A stretch of 14,261 bases of DNA, taken from contig QHPN01000015.1 in the NCBI GenBank assembly GCA_003219115.1, positions 1-14,261 of the forward strand, written 5' to 3'. Positions 1-7,662 of this stretch are shown in pieces. The stretch's first letter is position 1, and every line of letters starts with the position of its first letter. The notes beneath the pieces were generated by a model that saw only the letters and a program-made list of their open reading frames with translations, did not search any database and had not been told where the DNA came from. The stretch is from Verrucomicrobiota bacterium (GTDB taxonomy: Bacteria; Verrucomicrobiota; Verrucomicrobiia; Chthoniobacterales; UBA10450). The position numbers and the translations under genes are program-made.

Positions 1-2
1 CC

Positions 3-632
3 GTCTCGGATAAACCGGCGCTCGCGGTGCAGGAATATGTTTCAGGACTAGTTCGAGCGTTGCGAAGCGAGCTCGATCACAAAAATCTGAACCGTGATGT
101 CGATGCCTTGCGCGACAAACCGATGACGACGGAAGCGCTGGCTCGTTTCATCCTTCAAGGCAAACCGGCGCCTTTGCGTGTTCGTCTACATGAACGCGAC
201 GATTTTTTTGCCGAAGCCTGGAACACTGGTGACATGTTTTTGGGCATCCGCGAATCATTCAGTGCCGCGCACCGTTTGCATGTCCCTTCCTTTTCCGATG
301 TTCAAAACGCGGAGCTGTTTGGGAAATGCAACAACCCGCGCGGCCACGGCCATCGTTACGTGGCGGAGGCCACAGTCGGCGGCAAATATGATGAACGTTC
401 TGGCACGCTTGCCAATTTTGGGGAACTCCGAAGCGTACTGCGTCAAGCCATCGCGCCGTGGCGCGACAAACATCTCGATCTCGAAACGAAAGAGTTTCGC
501 GAACGACCCTCGACCGGCGAAAATATTGTCCGCGCGTTGTGGCCGAAGATCGATAGTGGGCTTCAGCAACGCTTGGTGCGCCTGCGATTGTGGGAGACGG
601 AAAACAATCGGTTCACTTTGCGCCGGACGTAG
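3..632 (+). CDS. Tandem 6-pyruvoyl-tetrahydropterin synthase / QueD-like fusion protein (5' partial)
   Basis: The frame is open to the left edge, so the gene begins upstream; the GTG at 27 is only an internal codon. Residues below are counted from that GTG. The first ~65 residues are the tail of one PTPS domain, recognisable by the LDHKNLN motif (17-23) and an RLHE strand. A second, complete PTPS domain follows (about 72-198): SFSAAHRL carries Zn ligand His82, a candidate catalytic Cys101 sits before the GHGH motif (Zn ligands His107 and His109), and a WETE strand carries Glu190. In the second copy the usual DHKNLN is degenerate (DKHLDLE), though its His149 remains. Family enzymes act on 7,8-dihydroneopterin triphosphate in queuosine or tetrahydropterin synthesis. 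Most are single-domain proteins of 120-150 residues, so the duplication is the notable point. Which copy is active cannot be told, and no other queuosine gene is in view. Confidence 0.85.
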   Translation, partial: VSDKPALAVQEYVSGLVRALRSELDHKNLNRDVDALRDKPMTTEALARFILQGKPAPLRVRLHERDDFFAEAWNTGDMFLGIRESFSAAHRLHVPSFSDVQNAELFGKCNNPRGHGHRYVAEATVGGKYDERSGTLANFGELRSVLRQAIAPWRDKHLDLETKEFRERPSTGENIVRALWPKIDSGLQQRLVRLRLWETENNRFTLRRT

Positions 633-649
633 CACGGCCATCTACCGTC

Positions 650-764
650 GGTCCGGGCTCGGACCTGTGGGGCCAACGGGCATCTTGCCCGTTGAAGACT
701 GCGAGAGTCCGTAACGGCGTTCTATCAAACGCCGAATTTATTTGTTACAGCGGTCGGAGACCGC
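650..764. repeat. Cluster of four short hairpins between the PTPS gene and the PAS gene
   Basis: Four perfect inverted repeats lie end to end. They are 650-665 (GGTCCG arms, 4-nt loop), 674-694 (CAACGGGCA arms, loop TCT), 715-734 (CGGCGTT arms, 6-nt loop) and 750-764 (GCGGTC arms, loop GGA). The 653-695 part recurs inverted near 7600-7640. No T-run follows any of the stems, so they are not classic intrinsic terminators. The cluster fills the whole spacer and ends 15 nt before the next start codon, so any promoter for that gene must lie within it. Confidence 0.85.
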
Positions 765-779
765 CGCTACAGTATTAGC

Positions 780-1625
780 ATGGTCAAAGGATTTAGCAGC
801 GATATCACTGTCAATATCATCGCGTCGATCATCGCGTCGCTTGTCCTACTCGCAGCCGGCTTTCTCTGGGGAAAATACAAGGAGCGACGCAAATACGGTC
901 GGAATCTTGAAGAGTACGACTTCTACCCGTTCACGATTAATCGAGAGAATTTTCCCGAGTTTAATCTCAAGGATTTCCGGCTGGGTATGCATTATTTCCT
1001 GAAGAACAATGACTACACTGCGGCGCGACAGCTGATATTCATCGGCGAGCAAAACAATGTGCGCGCCCAGCTCGAGCCTTCGGAACAAAAAGTCTACGCG
1101 AGGCTTTTCGAGAAATACGAAGGCAGAAAAATCGCCGACGACACGACAGAGTATTTGGAAAATTATGTTCGAATTGTGCGTTTAATCGGAAAGTCGTTTC
1201 CGAATTCCGGCATTGAGATTTTACTGCACAACCTTGCCGATCCGTCGCATTCACTCATCGTCTTGGAAAATAATGTCACCGGCAGACATCTGCGCGACGG
1301 TACTACTAACCTTCTGATCGATTTGAAGAAGCGTCAGCTTCTGCACGAGGACAAGTTGAACTATGAGCTGAAGATTGGTGCGCGGAAGTTCAAGTGCACT
1401 ACCATTCCGATTTTGCGCAAGGAATTCGGCATCGTCGGCGCAATTTGCATTAATATCGATGCAAATTACCTCACCGAGGAAGTAATGCAGAACAAAGAGC
1501 GGATCGAAGCTTGGTTTAAGAATTTCTGCCGTACCGATATGCAGCTGGACGAAAACATTCTGAGTAAGGATGACTATGCCAAGGCCATGAAAGGCCAGCG
1601 GCACTTCAAAGACGAAGCTTTTTAG
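780..1625 (+). CDS. Membrane-anchored YheO-like PAS domain protein (putative sensor)
   Basis: The product has 281 residues. Residues 10-30 form one hydrophobic membrane segment, followed by a basic stretch (KYKERRKYGR), which predicts a short outer N-terminus and a cytoplasmic body. Residues about 45-125 are a helical region with the segment AARQLIFIGEQNNVRAQLE that I do not recognise. Residues about 128-235 match the YheO-like PAS pattern: RLIGKSFPNSGIEILLHNL, then DPSHSLIVLENN, VTGR, and the closing strand GAICINIDANYL. In known YheO/DauR regulators this PAS is followed by a C-terminal helix-turn-helix. Here only ~45 residues of charged sequence follow and no HTH is visible. A signal-sensing role at the membrane is inferred, and ligand and partner are unknown. 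The ATG lacks a clear Shine-Dalgarno sequence and lies just after the hairpin cluster. Domain call fairly sure, function open. Confidence 0.75.
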   Translation: MVKGFSSDITVNIIASIIASLVLLAAGFLWGKYKERRKYGRNLEEYDFYPFTINRENFPEFNLKDFRLGMHYFLKNNDYTAARQLIFIGEQNNVRAQLEPSEQKVYARLFEKYEGRKIADDTTEYLENYVRIVRLIGKSFPNSGIEILLHNLADPSHSLIVLENNVTGRHLRDGTTNLLIDLKKRQLLHEDKLNYELKIGARKFKCTTIPILRKEFGIVGAICINIDANYLTEEVMQNKERIEAWFKNFCRTDMQLDENILSKDDYAKAMKGQRHFKDEAF

Positions 1626-1706
1626 TAATTTCTCGTCGGCTTCTCGTTCATCTCATTCCCAAACTGAGTTCGGTACGTGTTTTGCGTTGTCGTGCTATTC
1701 CCATTT

Positions 1707-1804
1707 CATTAACACCTCGCTTCAGCGAGGGGCATGACAGAGGCTGTTACCACAACCGCTTTAGCTGTTTACTCGCTCACTGAGAAAAACCGCTGAAGCG
1801 GTTG
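1707..1804. repeat. Composite palindromic element, CATTAACACC type (copy 1)
   Basis: This element sits in the ~308-nt spacer 1626-1933. It opens with CATTAACACC (1707-1716) and overlaps a hairpin with CCTCGCT arms (1715-1730, core TTCA). An imperfect hairpin follows (1754-1769, AACCGCT arms, 6 of 7 paired, loop TT), then a perfect one (1788-1803, AACCGCT/AGCGGTT, loop GA). The order of leader motif, TT-loop hairpin and GA-loop hairpin is repeated at 12794-12984 with different arm sequences. Apart from this element and the hairpin at 1882-1907, I see nothing in the spacer. Confidence 0.75.
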
Positions 1805-1881
1805 GGCCTCCTCAGTCGTGGCTAAATGATCTGCCGAGATATGATACCATCAGAGGCGAAATAGAGCTTCGGGAAAAACGA

Positions 1882-1907
1882 GGTTCCCAAATTGGAGTTT
1901 GGGAACC
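1882..1907. repeat. Perfect 10-bp hairpin with GGA-containing loop
   Basis: The arms GGTTCCCAAA and TTTGGGAACC pair perfectly around the loop TTGGAG. The right half translates in frame into the dehydrogenase gene, giving an artificial extension beginning at TTG 1892. The repeat belongs to the leader or promoter region, not to the protein. Confidence 0.8.
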
Positions 1908-1933
1908 AGAATGTAAGATCGCTTTCCCAAAAC

Positions 1934-2626
1934 ATGAAACGATATCTCATCACCGGTGCCAGTCGCGGGATCGGCCGAGCCATCGCACTAAAGCTGGCAG
2001 CGCCGGATGTGATGCTCTTGTTGCATGGACGTGACACCGTCGCGCTGGCTGAAACATGTCGGGCAGCAGACAAGAGTGGTGCGAAAACCGCGAAATTAAT
2101 TCACGATCTCGCCACTTTTCGCGGTATCGACGATCTGGTCGCGGAGGTCGGACACAAACCGATTGATCTGCTCGTGAATAACGCGGGCATCGCAGTGGTA
2201 AAACCATTCGCTGAAATCACGCGCGAAGAATGGGAGCAAACCATCGGCGTCAATCTGATCGCGCCCTTTTTTCTGATCCAACATTTCGCTCCGCGAATGC
2301 CGCCGGGCTCGAGTATTGTCAATATTTTGTCGATTGGCGCGAAAACCGCATACCCAAACTGGAGCATCTATTGTGGCAGCAAATTTGCGCTTGAAGGATT
2401 GTCGACCGCGATCCGTGAAGAACTTCGTTCCCGCAAAGTGCGAATGTTGAATATTTATCCAGCCGCCACCGACACTGACATCTGGAATGCGGTTTCCGGT
2501 GACTGGCCGCGCGAGCAAATGATATCTGCTGCCGATGTCGCTGAGGCTGTCGCTTACGCCATTGGTCAGCCGCCTGCGGTGACCATCGAAAACATCACGC
2601 TGTCAAACACCGCCGGCACCCTATAG
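1934..2626 (+). CDS. Short-chain dehydrogenase/reductase (SDR), classical type
   Basis: The product has 230 residues, normal for a classical SDR. The NAD(P)-binding motif TGASRGIG is at 7-14, the structural NNAG at 82-85 and VN at 106-107. The catalytic set is Ser133 with Tyr146-xxx-Lys150 (YCGSK). Arg11 after TGAS and basic HGRD at 31-34 lean towards NADP(H). Substrate cannot be told from sequence. I chose ATG 1934 because MKRYLITGAS is a standard SDR N-terminus. The longer frame from TTG 1892 is translated from a hairpin repeat. No good Shine-Dalgarno sequence is visible before 1934. The gene is convergent with the broken SulP gene downstream and has no obvious operon partner. Confidence 0.9.
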   Translation: MKRYLITGASRGIGRAIALKLAAPDVMLLLHGRDTVALAETCRAADKSGAKTAKLIHDLATFRGIDDLVAEVGHKPIDLLVNNAGIAVVKPFAEITREEWEQTIGVNLIAPFFLIQHFAPRMPPGSSIVNILSIGAKTAYPNWSIYCGSKFALEGLSTAIREELRSRKVRMLNIYPAATDTDIWNAVSGDWPREQMISAADVAEAVAYAIGQPPAVTIENITLSNTAGTL

Positions 2627-2659
2627 CGGCGCGCCCTCGCCGTAATGAGGTCAAGTTTC

Positions 2660-2720
2660 GAGGGTGCCGCGCTGTCGGCGCCCAAATATTTGGAACACGA
2701 CCGCGCGTGTCCATCCAGAG
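2660..2720. repeat. Dispersed repeat with GGGYGCCG palindrome (copy 1)
   Basis: About 60 bp, lying between the convergent SDR and SulP genes. It contains a hairpin at 2662-2683 with GGGTGCCG and CGGCGCCC arms, one G-T wobble. A tail shared with the copy at 12153-12213 follows: CCCAA, ATTT, GGA, AC, CGCGTGTC and TCCAGA, in the same order and orientation. It could help end transcription from both sides, but there is no T-run. Confidence 0.75.
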
Positions 2721-2734
2721 AATTTCTTACCCAG

Positions 2735-4364
2735 CTACGCTTCCAAAATCTTGCGCGCTCGCTCGAGTGCAACATCGATGTTCGCACAAATATTATCGAG
2801 ACCGATCCGGTCCACGAAGCCGGAATGAAACAGCACTTTCATTGGCTGCGGTTGCACGCCGCTGAGGAGAAGCTGGGTTCGTTTACGATGAAATTTATCC
2901 AGCGCAATTTCGAGCGCGTGTAAACCGGTAGCATCGATCGCTGGCACCGCGCGCACGCGAAAAATCACGACCCGCGGTATGCGTGACGCGCGCGCTAACG
3001 CGGATTCGAGCTTCTCTGCTACGCCGAAGAAAAACGGTCCTTCGATTCGGAAAACGAGAACGCCTTCCGGGACATTTTTTTCACGAATGGAATCGCTTCC
3101 AAGTTCCAGCTCGCTTTCCGGCGTGACCAGTCGGATCTGCGTGATCTCTTCCATTCGCTTGACGAACAGCACGCCCGCCATCGCCAGGCCGACACCAACG
3201 GCAATGGTGAGATCGAAAGTGACCGTCAGAAGAAAGGTTAGAAGCAGAACAAAAAAATCGGCCTTTGGTCCGCGGTAGAGTTCTGGGAAATTGTCCCATT
3301 CACCCATGCGATAGGCGACGACAAAGAGAATGGCACTCAAAGCTGCCAACGGAACAAATTTTGCCAGCGGCGCCGCCATCAGCACGATGATCACCAGCGT
3401 AACGGAGTGCACCATCCCCGCGACCGGCGTTTTCGCCCCGTTGCGAATATTGGTTGCGGTTCGCGCAATCGCACCGGTGGCAGAAATGCCGCCGAAAAAC
3501 GGTGTCACGATATTGGCGAGTCCCTGGCCAATCAATTCCTGGTTTGAATCGTGCCGTGTCTCGATCATCCCATCGGCAACCATCGCCGAGAGCAGCGATT
3601 CAATCGCGCCGAGCGCCGCGATGGTGAGTGCAGGCGCCATCAATTCATAAATTTTGGCAAACGAAAACGGCGGAAGGGTTAGCGCCGGAAAGCCTGAAGG
3701 AATACCGCCGAATTTCGTGCCAATAGTTTCCACATCCAACGGCATGACCGCGACGATGATCGTCGGCACAATCACCGCGACGATCGACGCCGGCACGACC
3801 TGCCATTTTTTTGGCCAGAGAATGAGAATCACCAGGCTGATTAATCCGAGCGCCAGCGCTGGCCATTGCGTCTCGCCTAGATGCTGCGAGATCGTCCAGA
3901 TTTGCTCGAGGGTGTGACGCGGCATCGACACTCGCAGTCCGAGAAATTCTTTTAATTGGCCGACGAAAATGATGATCGCAATACCGCTGGTGAATCCTGC
4001 GATTACGGGGTAGGGAATGAATTTGATCAACGTGCCGAGCTTGAGTACGCCCATTGCGATGAGAAAAATTCCGGCCATGACCGTCGCTAGCGCGAGACCG
4101 GCGTAACCGTGAAGCGCAACGATGCCGGCGAGAATTCGGGCCGCCAATTTGTACCTTACTACCGCCGAATGCTGCGATGATCGCGCCGGCGATGATCGCG
4201 GTCCAAAGGCCCTGTGCCGGCGTTACGCCCGAAGCGATAGCAAAACCGATCGCGAGTGGCAGCGCGACGATTCCGACCGTTACACCCGCGGCGAGATCGG
4301 AAAGAAAGGTTTGCAGATCATAGCCATGCAGACACTCGATCAGTTTCGGTTTGAAAAATTTCAT
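2735..4364 (-). pseudogene. SulP-family anion transporter with STAS domain, frameshifted
   Basis: Residues 1-76 are read from ATG 4364 and show the SulP N-terminus: DLAAGVTVGIVALPLAIGFAIASGV (about 23-47), then GSKVQIGGP. The frame then changes near 4136 and the remainder continues uninterrupted to the stop at 2735. That remainder holds several more membrane segments and a C-terminal STAS domain with EGPFFFGVAEKL and the IDATGL motif. SulP proteins normally have about eight residues (TGAF plus hydrophobics) between GGP and AGIVA. Here only 7 nt (AATTCTC) separate them, where 24 are expected, so 17 nt seem to be missing. The family moves sulfate, bicarbonate or other anions, and the specificity is unknown here. 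Both halves are otherwise undamaged, which points to a recent mutation or an assembly error. The gene is transcribed alone. Confidence 0.85.
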
Positions 4365-4489
4365 CCTAATTGAGCTGGGGAAAAATCACCGGACGGGTAA
4401 AGCGAAGGTATCTTTGAAGGAAATGGTGTCTGTAGCAACTGCCTGCGCTTCCTAGAAAAACTCATGTGGGCGAAGTTCATCGCCAGCGA

Positions 4490-4552
4490 ACATCCAACGT
4501 CCAACGCTCAATTACAGAGGCGACGAAATTGGGCGTTCGATGTTGGGTATTG
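4490..4552. repeat. CCAACGT-type inverted repeat (copy 1)
   Basis: The left arm, 4490-4511, contains tandem CCAACGT and CCAACGC units. The right arm, 4529-4552, contains TTGGGCGTT and GATGTTGGG. About 17 of 22 positions pair across an ~17-nt loop. The same motif is found at 8845-8929. Frames through it give non-protein-like sequence rich in WTLDV-type words. Confidence 0.75.
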
Positions 4553-4733
4553 CTTTTTCTTTGAATATCCTTTTTGAGGCTTGCGCGTCCTGAAGCTGAA
4601 ACTTTTCGGGGCCCCGGCAATGAGCGTAATGGAGTGCAGGGTTCGTTGGCAGTAACCGTCGAGGGACCCCGTTGTGGAAGCTTTAAGGTAACGCGACGGG
4701 ATCCTGTGGCATCGGCCGATGTTCTCAGGAATT

Positions 4734-4755
4734 TCATCGGCAGGAATGCCGATGA
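4734..4755. repeat. Perfect 9-bp hairpin with GGAA loop
   Basis: The arms TCATCGGCA and TGCCGATGA pair fully around GGAA. A related palindrome, CATCGGCCGATG, lies just upstream at 4710-4721. It groups with the other GGA-loop hairpins of this window. Confidence 0.8.
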
Positions 4756-5024
4756 CAGTACGCTCGGGATGACGAATGCGAATATTGAATCCGATTGCGC
4801 GGATAGATGCATCACATGGCAAGGTGCATGCCATCCCAAAACCGGGACAGGAAATTCCCAAAACCGTGAAGCTGGGGTTGCGAGGCACCGGGTTGGCGTT
4901 TTCTAATCCGTTTGCGATCTGTTGCTTACGCGCGTGCGAGCGTCGTGGCATGACCTGTGCAAGAGAGCAGGCGTTCTCCCCAGGGCGCCATTCATGAGGA
5001 GACTCGAGAAGAAGGAAAAAAAGT

Positions 5025-7526
5025 ATGTTTGAATCGTTCCTGCAAGATATCCGCATCGGATTCCGCGTTTTGCTTAAGGAAAAATCGTTTTGTTTTCTCG
5101 CCGTGCTCGTTCTTGGCCTCGGCATCTGCGGCGTAACTACGCAGTTCACCGTCGTGAACGGCCTCGTCTTGCGCGGCTTTTCTTTTCCGCATCCGGAGCA
5201 ATTGATGAGTGTGGGTCTGATCGATCCGCAGGCGAGCGCGCAAAATAATAACTTTGGCATCGGCAACATTCCGACAGCTCAGGACTACGAGGACTTGCGC
5301 ACCGCGCAGCAGTCGTTTTCGCAAATGGCTGGCTATCTGAGCGGATCGACGATCAACGTCACCTACAAAAACAATCCGCAGCGCTATACCGGTGCCTACA
5401 TCACCGAGGATCTCTTCAAAATCATCGGCGTGTCGCCGATTATGGGACGCGATTTCACTGCCGAAGACAACAAACCCGGCGCCGGCAAAGTCACGATTCT
5501 GGGTAATGAGATCTGGAAGCGCGATTTCAACGGCGACCCCAATATCGTCGGCCAGGGGGTTCGCATTAATGGCAAACCCGCAACCGTTATTGGTGTGATG
5601 CCTCCGAACTTCAAATTTCCCATCTCCGACGAACTTTGGGTCCCGCTATACAATGAATATCCGCCCGAGCCACGCGGTGATTTGCGACTCGGCGCCAATA
5701 ATAACGCACCTGCGGTGATGGGCCGTCTCAAGCCGGGAGTGAGTATCGATCAAGCGAACGCGGAGTTTGTCGGCCTGGCTCGACGTCTTGCGCAGCAGAA
5801 TCCCAAGACGAACAGCACTTTGGTTTCGGCGAGTGTTCAACCACTGTTGAACGCGATGACGGGTGTGCAGTTGCGGCAGCAGGTTTGGGCGATGCTGGCC
5901 GCGGTGATTCTCGTTTTGTTGATTGCATGCGTAAATGTGATGAACATGCAATTCGGTCGGGCCGCATTGCGCGCGAAGGAAGTAGCAATTCGCGGTGCCC
6001 TCGGTGCTACCCGTTGGAGGATCGTCCGCCAAATGTTGACCGAAAGTTTCGTCGTCGCCACCATCGGAGCGGTCGCCGGGGTGATGCTGGCCTTTTGGAC
6101 GGTGGACATGTTCATCCGTGCGATCGGTACTCTGCCATTCCCTCTGCCGTACTGGGTTCAATTCAAAATCGACGGTCCCGTTCTCGCATTCACGCTCGCC
6201 CTCACACTCCTGGCCACCATTGTCTCCGGCCTGGCTCCCGCATTAGTCATCGCGAAGGGGAATGCGGCTGAGATTATGAAAGAGGGTGGCCGCGGCAATA
6301 GTAGCCGCCTCGTCAACGCGATCACCCGCGTCTTAGTGATTGGCCAGATCGCACTCACCGCCGCGCTCTTGATCGTCGCAACTCTACAAATCAAGTCGAT
6401 CCGCAATCAGCTGAACCTTACGTATGGCTATGACGAAAACGCGGTCTACGCCGCTCGCATGGGTTTGATGGAGGGTGCTTATCCGAATCCGGATACGCGG
6501 CGTGAATTTTTCCGCCGAGCCGTCCGTGCATTGCGCGATAACCCCCAATTTAATTCTGCCGCCATGAGTAGCCGCTTTCGCATGACCTTCGACGCCCAGG
6601 GGCAATTTGAGGTGGACGGCCAAAAGTATATGACCGACCGCGATCGGCCGCGCGGTAACTTCGAATCGGTCTCGGACAATTATTTTACCACCCTCGGCTT
6701 GAAGGTCTTGGAAGGCCGCGACTTCACCATTGATGACTTCGACTCAAAGCAACCAGTCGCGCTGGTAAACGCCAGTTTTGCGCGAAAACATTATGGCCGT
6801 GAAAGCGCGATCGGTCATCGGATTCGAATCTTCAATCCTGGCAACCCACAGCCGTGGCGAACCATCGTCGGTGTCGTCCCAGACACGCTGATGCAGGGTC
6901 CGTTTGATCAACAAACCGATAGCACGGGATTTTTCCTGCCGCTGCTCGGCGCCGATCCCGCCCCGCAGTTTTGCACCATCCTTGTGCGTCCGCGTCCCGG
7001 CCAGCGGGCTGATACGCTCGGTCCTGCGTTGAAAAACGCGGTTGCTGAGCTCGATTCCAACCTGCCGACTTATTTCCCGGGGACACCGGCTCGGTTCCAC
7101 CAGGAAGTTCTCAGCGGCAATCGAATCATCGCGACGTTATTCAGCATTTTCGGCGTGGTCGCATTTATTCTATCCGCGGTCGGGCTTTATGGCGTGATGA
7201 CCTTCTCGGTGAATCAGAGAAGGCAGGAGTTTGGCATCCGCATGGCATTAGGGGCGGACGCCGCACGCATCTTCCGCATGGTGATGAGCCAGGGCGCCTG
7301 GCAATTGGCCATTGGGCTCGTTCTCGGCGCGGGCGGCGCGGCGTTACTTCTGGGAGTGCTGGCCGCAACGGCGTTGCGGAATCTTCTCTTTAAGGTGAAT
7401 GCCCTCGAGCCATCCATTTATTTCGCCGTGGCAGGACTGCTGACATTCGTTGCGGCACTGTCGTGCTTTGTTCCGGCGCGCCGTGCGACGCGAGTCAACC
7501 CGATGGTTGCGTTGCGGACGGAGTAG
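5025..7526 (+). CDS. MacB/FtsX-type ABC permease, ADOP (orphan duplicated permease) family
   Basis: The product has 833 residues. It opens with QDIRIGFRVLLKEKSFCFLAVLVLGLGICG, the usual first membrane segment (about 20-46). A MacB-type periplasmic core domain (about 50-270) follows, then membrane segments near 288-308, 341-362, 386-410 and 437-456. A second periplasmic domain (about 465-695) and three last segments near 703-725, 760-782 and 797-820 complete it. Each FtsX half carries the expected cytoplasmic signature: REVAIRGALGATRWR-like (KEVAIRGALGATRWRI) in the first and QEFGIRMALGADAARI in the second. This is the two-copy layout of acidobacterial-type duplicated orphan permeases. No ATPase or membrane-fusion gene is nearby. 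Family members are thought to act in export or mechanotransmission with an ATPase encoded elsewhere, and the substrate is unknown. ATG 5025 has a good Shine-Dalgarno GAAGGA 8 nt upstream (5011-5016). Confidence 0.93.
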   Translation: MFESFLQDIRIGFRVLLKEKSFCFLAVLVLGLGICGVTTQFTVVNGLVLRGFSFPHPEQLMSVGLIDPQASAQNNNFGIGNIPTAQDYEDLRTAQQSFSQMAGYLSGSTINVTYKNNPQRYTGAYITEDLFKIIGVSPIMGRDFTAEDNKPGAGKVTILGNEIWKRDFNGDPNIVGQGVRINGKPATVIGVMPPNFKFPISDELWVPLYNEYPPEPRGDLRLGANNNAPAVMGRLKPGVSIDQANAEFVGLARRLAQQNPKTNSTLVSASVQPLLNAMTGVQLRQQVWAMLAAVILVLLIACVNVMNMQFGRAALRAKEVAIRGALGATRWRIVRQMLTESFVVATIGAVAGVMLAFWTVDMFIRAIGTLPFPLPYWVQFKIDGPVLAFTLALTLLATIVSGLAPALVIAKGNAAEIMKEGGRGNSSRLVNAITRVLVIGQIALTAALLIVATLQIKSIRNQLNLTYGYDENAVYAARMGLMEGAYPNPDTRREFFRRAVRALRDNPQFNSAAMSSRFRMTFDAQGQFEVDGQKYMTDRDRPRGNFESVSDNYFTTLGLKVLEGRDFTIDDFDSKQPVALVNASFARKHYGRESAIGHRIRIFNPGNPQPWRTIVGVVPDTLMQGPFDQQTDSTGFFLPLLGADPAPQFCTILVRPRPGQRADTLGPALKNAVAELDSNLPTYFPGTPARFHQEVLSGNRIIATLFSIFGVVAFILSAVGLYGVMTFSVNQRRQEFGIRMALGADAARIFRMVMSQGAWQLAIGLVLGAGGAALLLGVLAATALRNLLFKVNALEPSIYFAVAGLLTFVAALSCFVPARRATRVNPMVALRTE

Positions 7527-7549
7527 GGAACGCTCAGAAGCGCGTCCCT
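7525..7549 (+). terminator. Possible terminator hairpin after the permease gene
   Basis: AGGGAACGC and GCGTCCCT form an 8-bp stem with one bulged A, starting inside the stop codon. The following CCTTTCTTC is pyrimidine-rich but has no real T-run, so an intrinsic terminator is only possible. Confidence 0.4.
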
Positions 7550-7599
7550 CCTTTCTTCACGATTGGGCATCTTCCCCCGCGACAACAGATCCGTACGAA

Positions 7600-7642
7600 T
7601 CATCGGGCAAGACGCCCGTTGCCTCACAGGTCCGAACCGGAC
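7600..7642. repeat. Inverted second copy of the 653-695 repeat
   Basis: Read on the minus strand, this segment follows 653-695 closely: CCGG, TCGGACCTGTG, GGC, AACGGGC, TCTTGCCCG, TGA, with two single-base gaps and a few substitutions. It keeps both hairpins, CGGGC/GCCCG at 7604-7618 and GTCCG/CGGAC at 7630-7642. It lies between the convergent permease and glycosyltransferase genes. The rest of the spacer 7527-7662 shows nothing else. Confidence 0.8.
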
Positions 7643-7662
7643 TGGCGTACTAGATGCTTGTG

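Larger units (their letters stand above)
4374..5010. other. Gene-poor spacer between SulP and the ADOP-type permease
   Basis: About 640 nt lie between the divergent SulP and permease starts. Open frames on both strands exist but show no domain, start signal or protein-like composition, so I do not call genes. It holds the CCAACGT repeat (4490-4552), a palindromic CATCGGCCGATG at 4710-4721, a 9-bp hairpin at 4734-4755 and a 6-bp ATGGCA/TGCCAT inverted repeat at 4816-4834. Promoters for the two flanking genes must lie here, but I cannot assign convincing boxes. Confidence 0.55.

Noticed and set aside
715..734. CGGCGTT hairpin as terminator of the PTPS gene
   Set aside because: The downstream sequence is AT-rich but lacks a T-run, and the hairpin is part of a repeat cluster.
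3645..4133. Continuation of the N-terminal SulP frame as a separate 239-residue protein
   Set aside because: After residue 76 it is Arg/His-rich out-of-frame translation over the true SulP reading frame.
4132..4137. GAATTC at the SulP break as a sign of cloning or engineering
   Set aside because: A single 6-bp site is expected by chance every few kilobases, and nothing else looks engineered.
4477..5269. Open frames on both strands across the SulP-permease spacer
   Set aside because: They cross repeats and the start of the permease gene, have no recognisable domain or start signal, and read like shadow translations.
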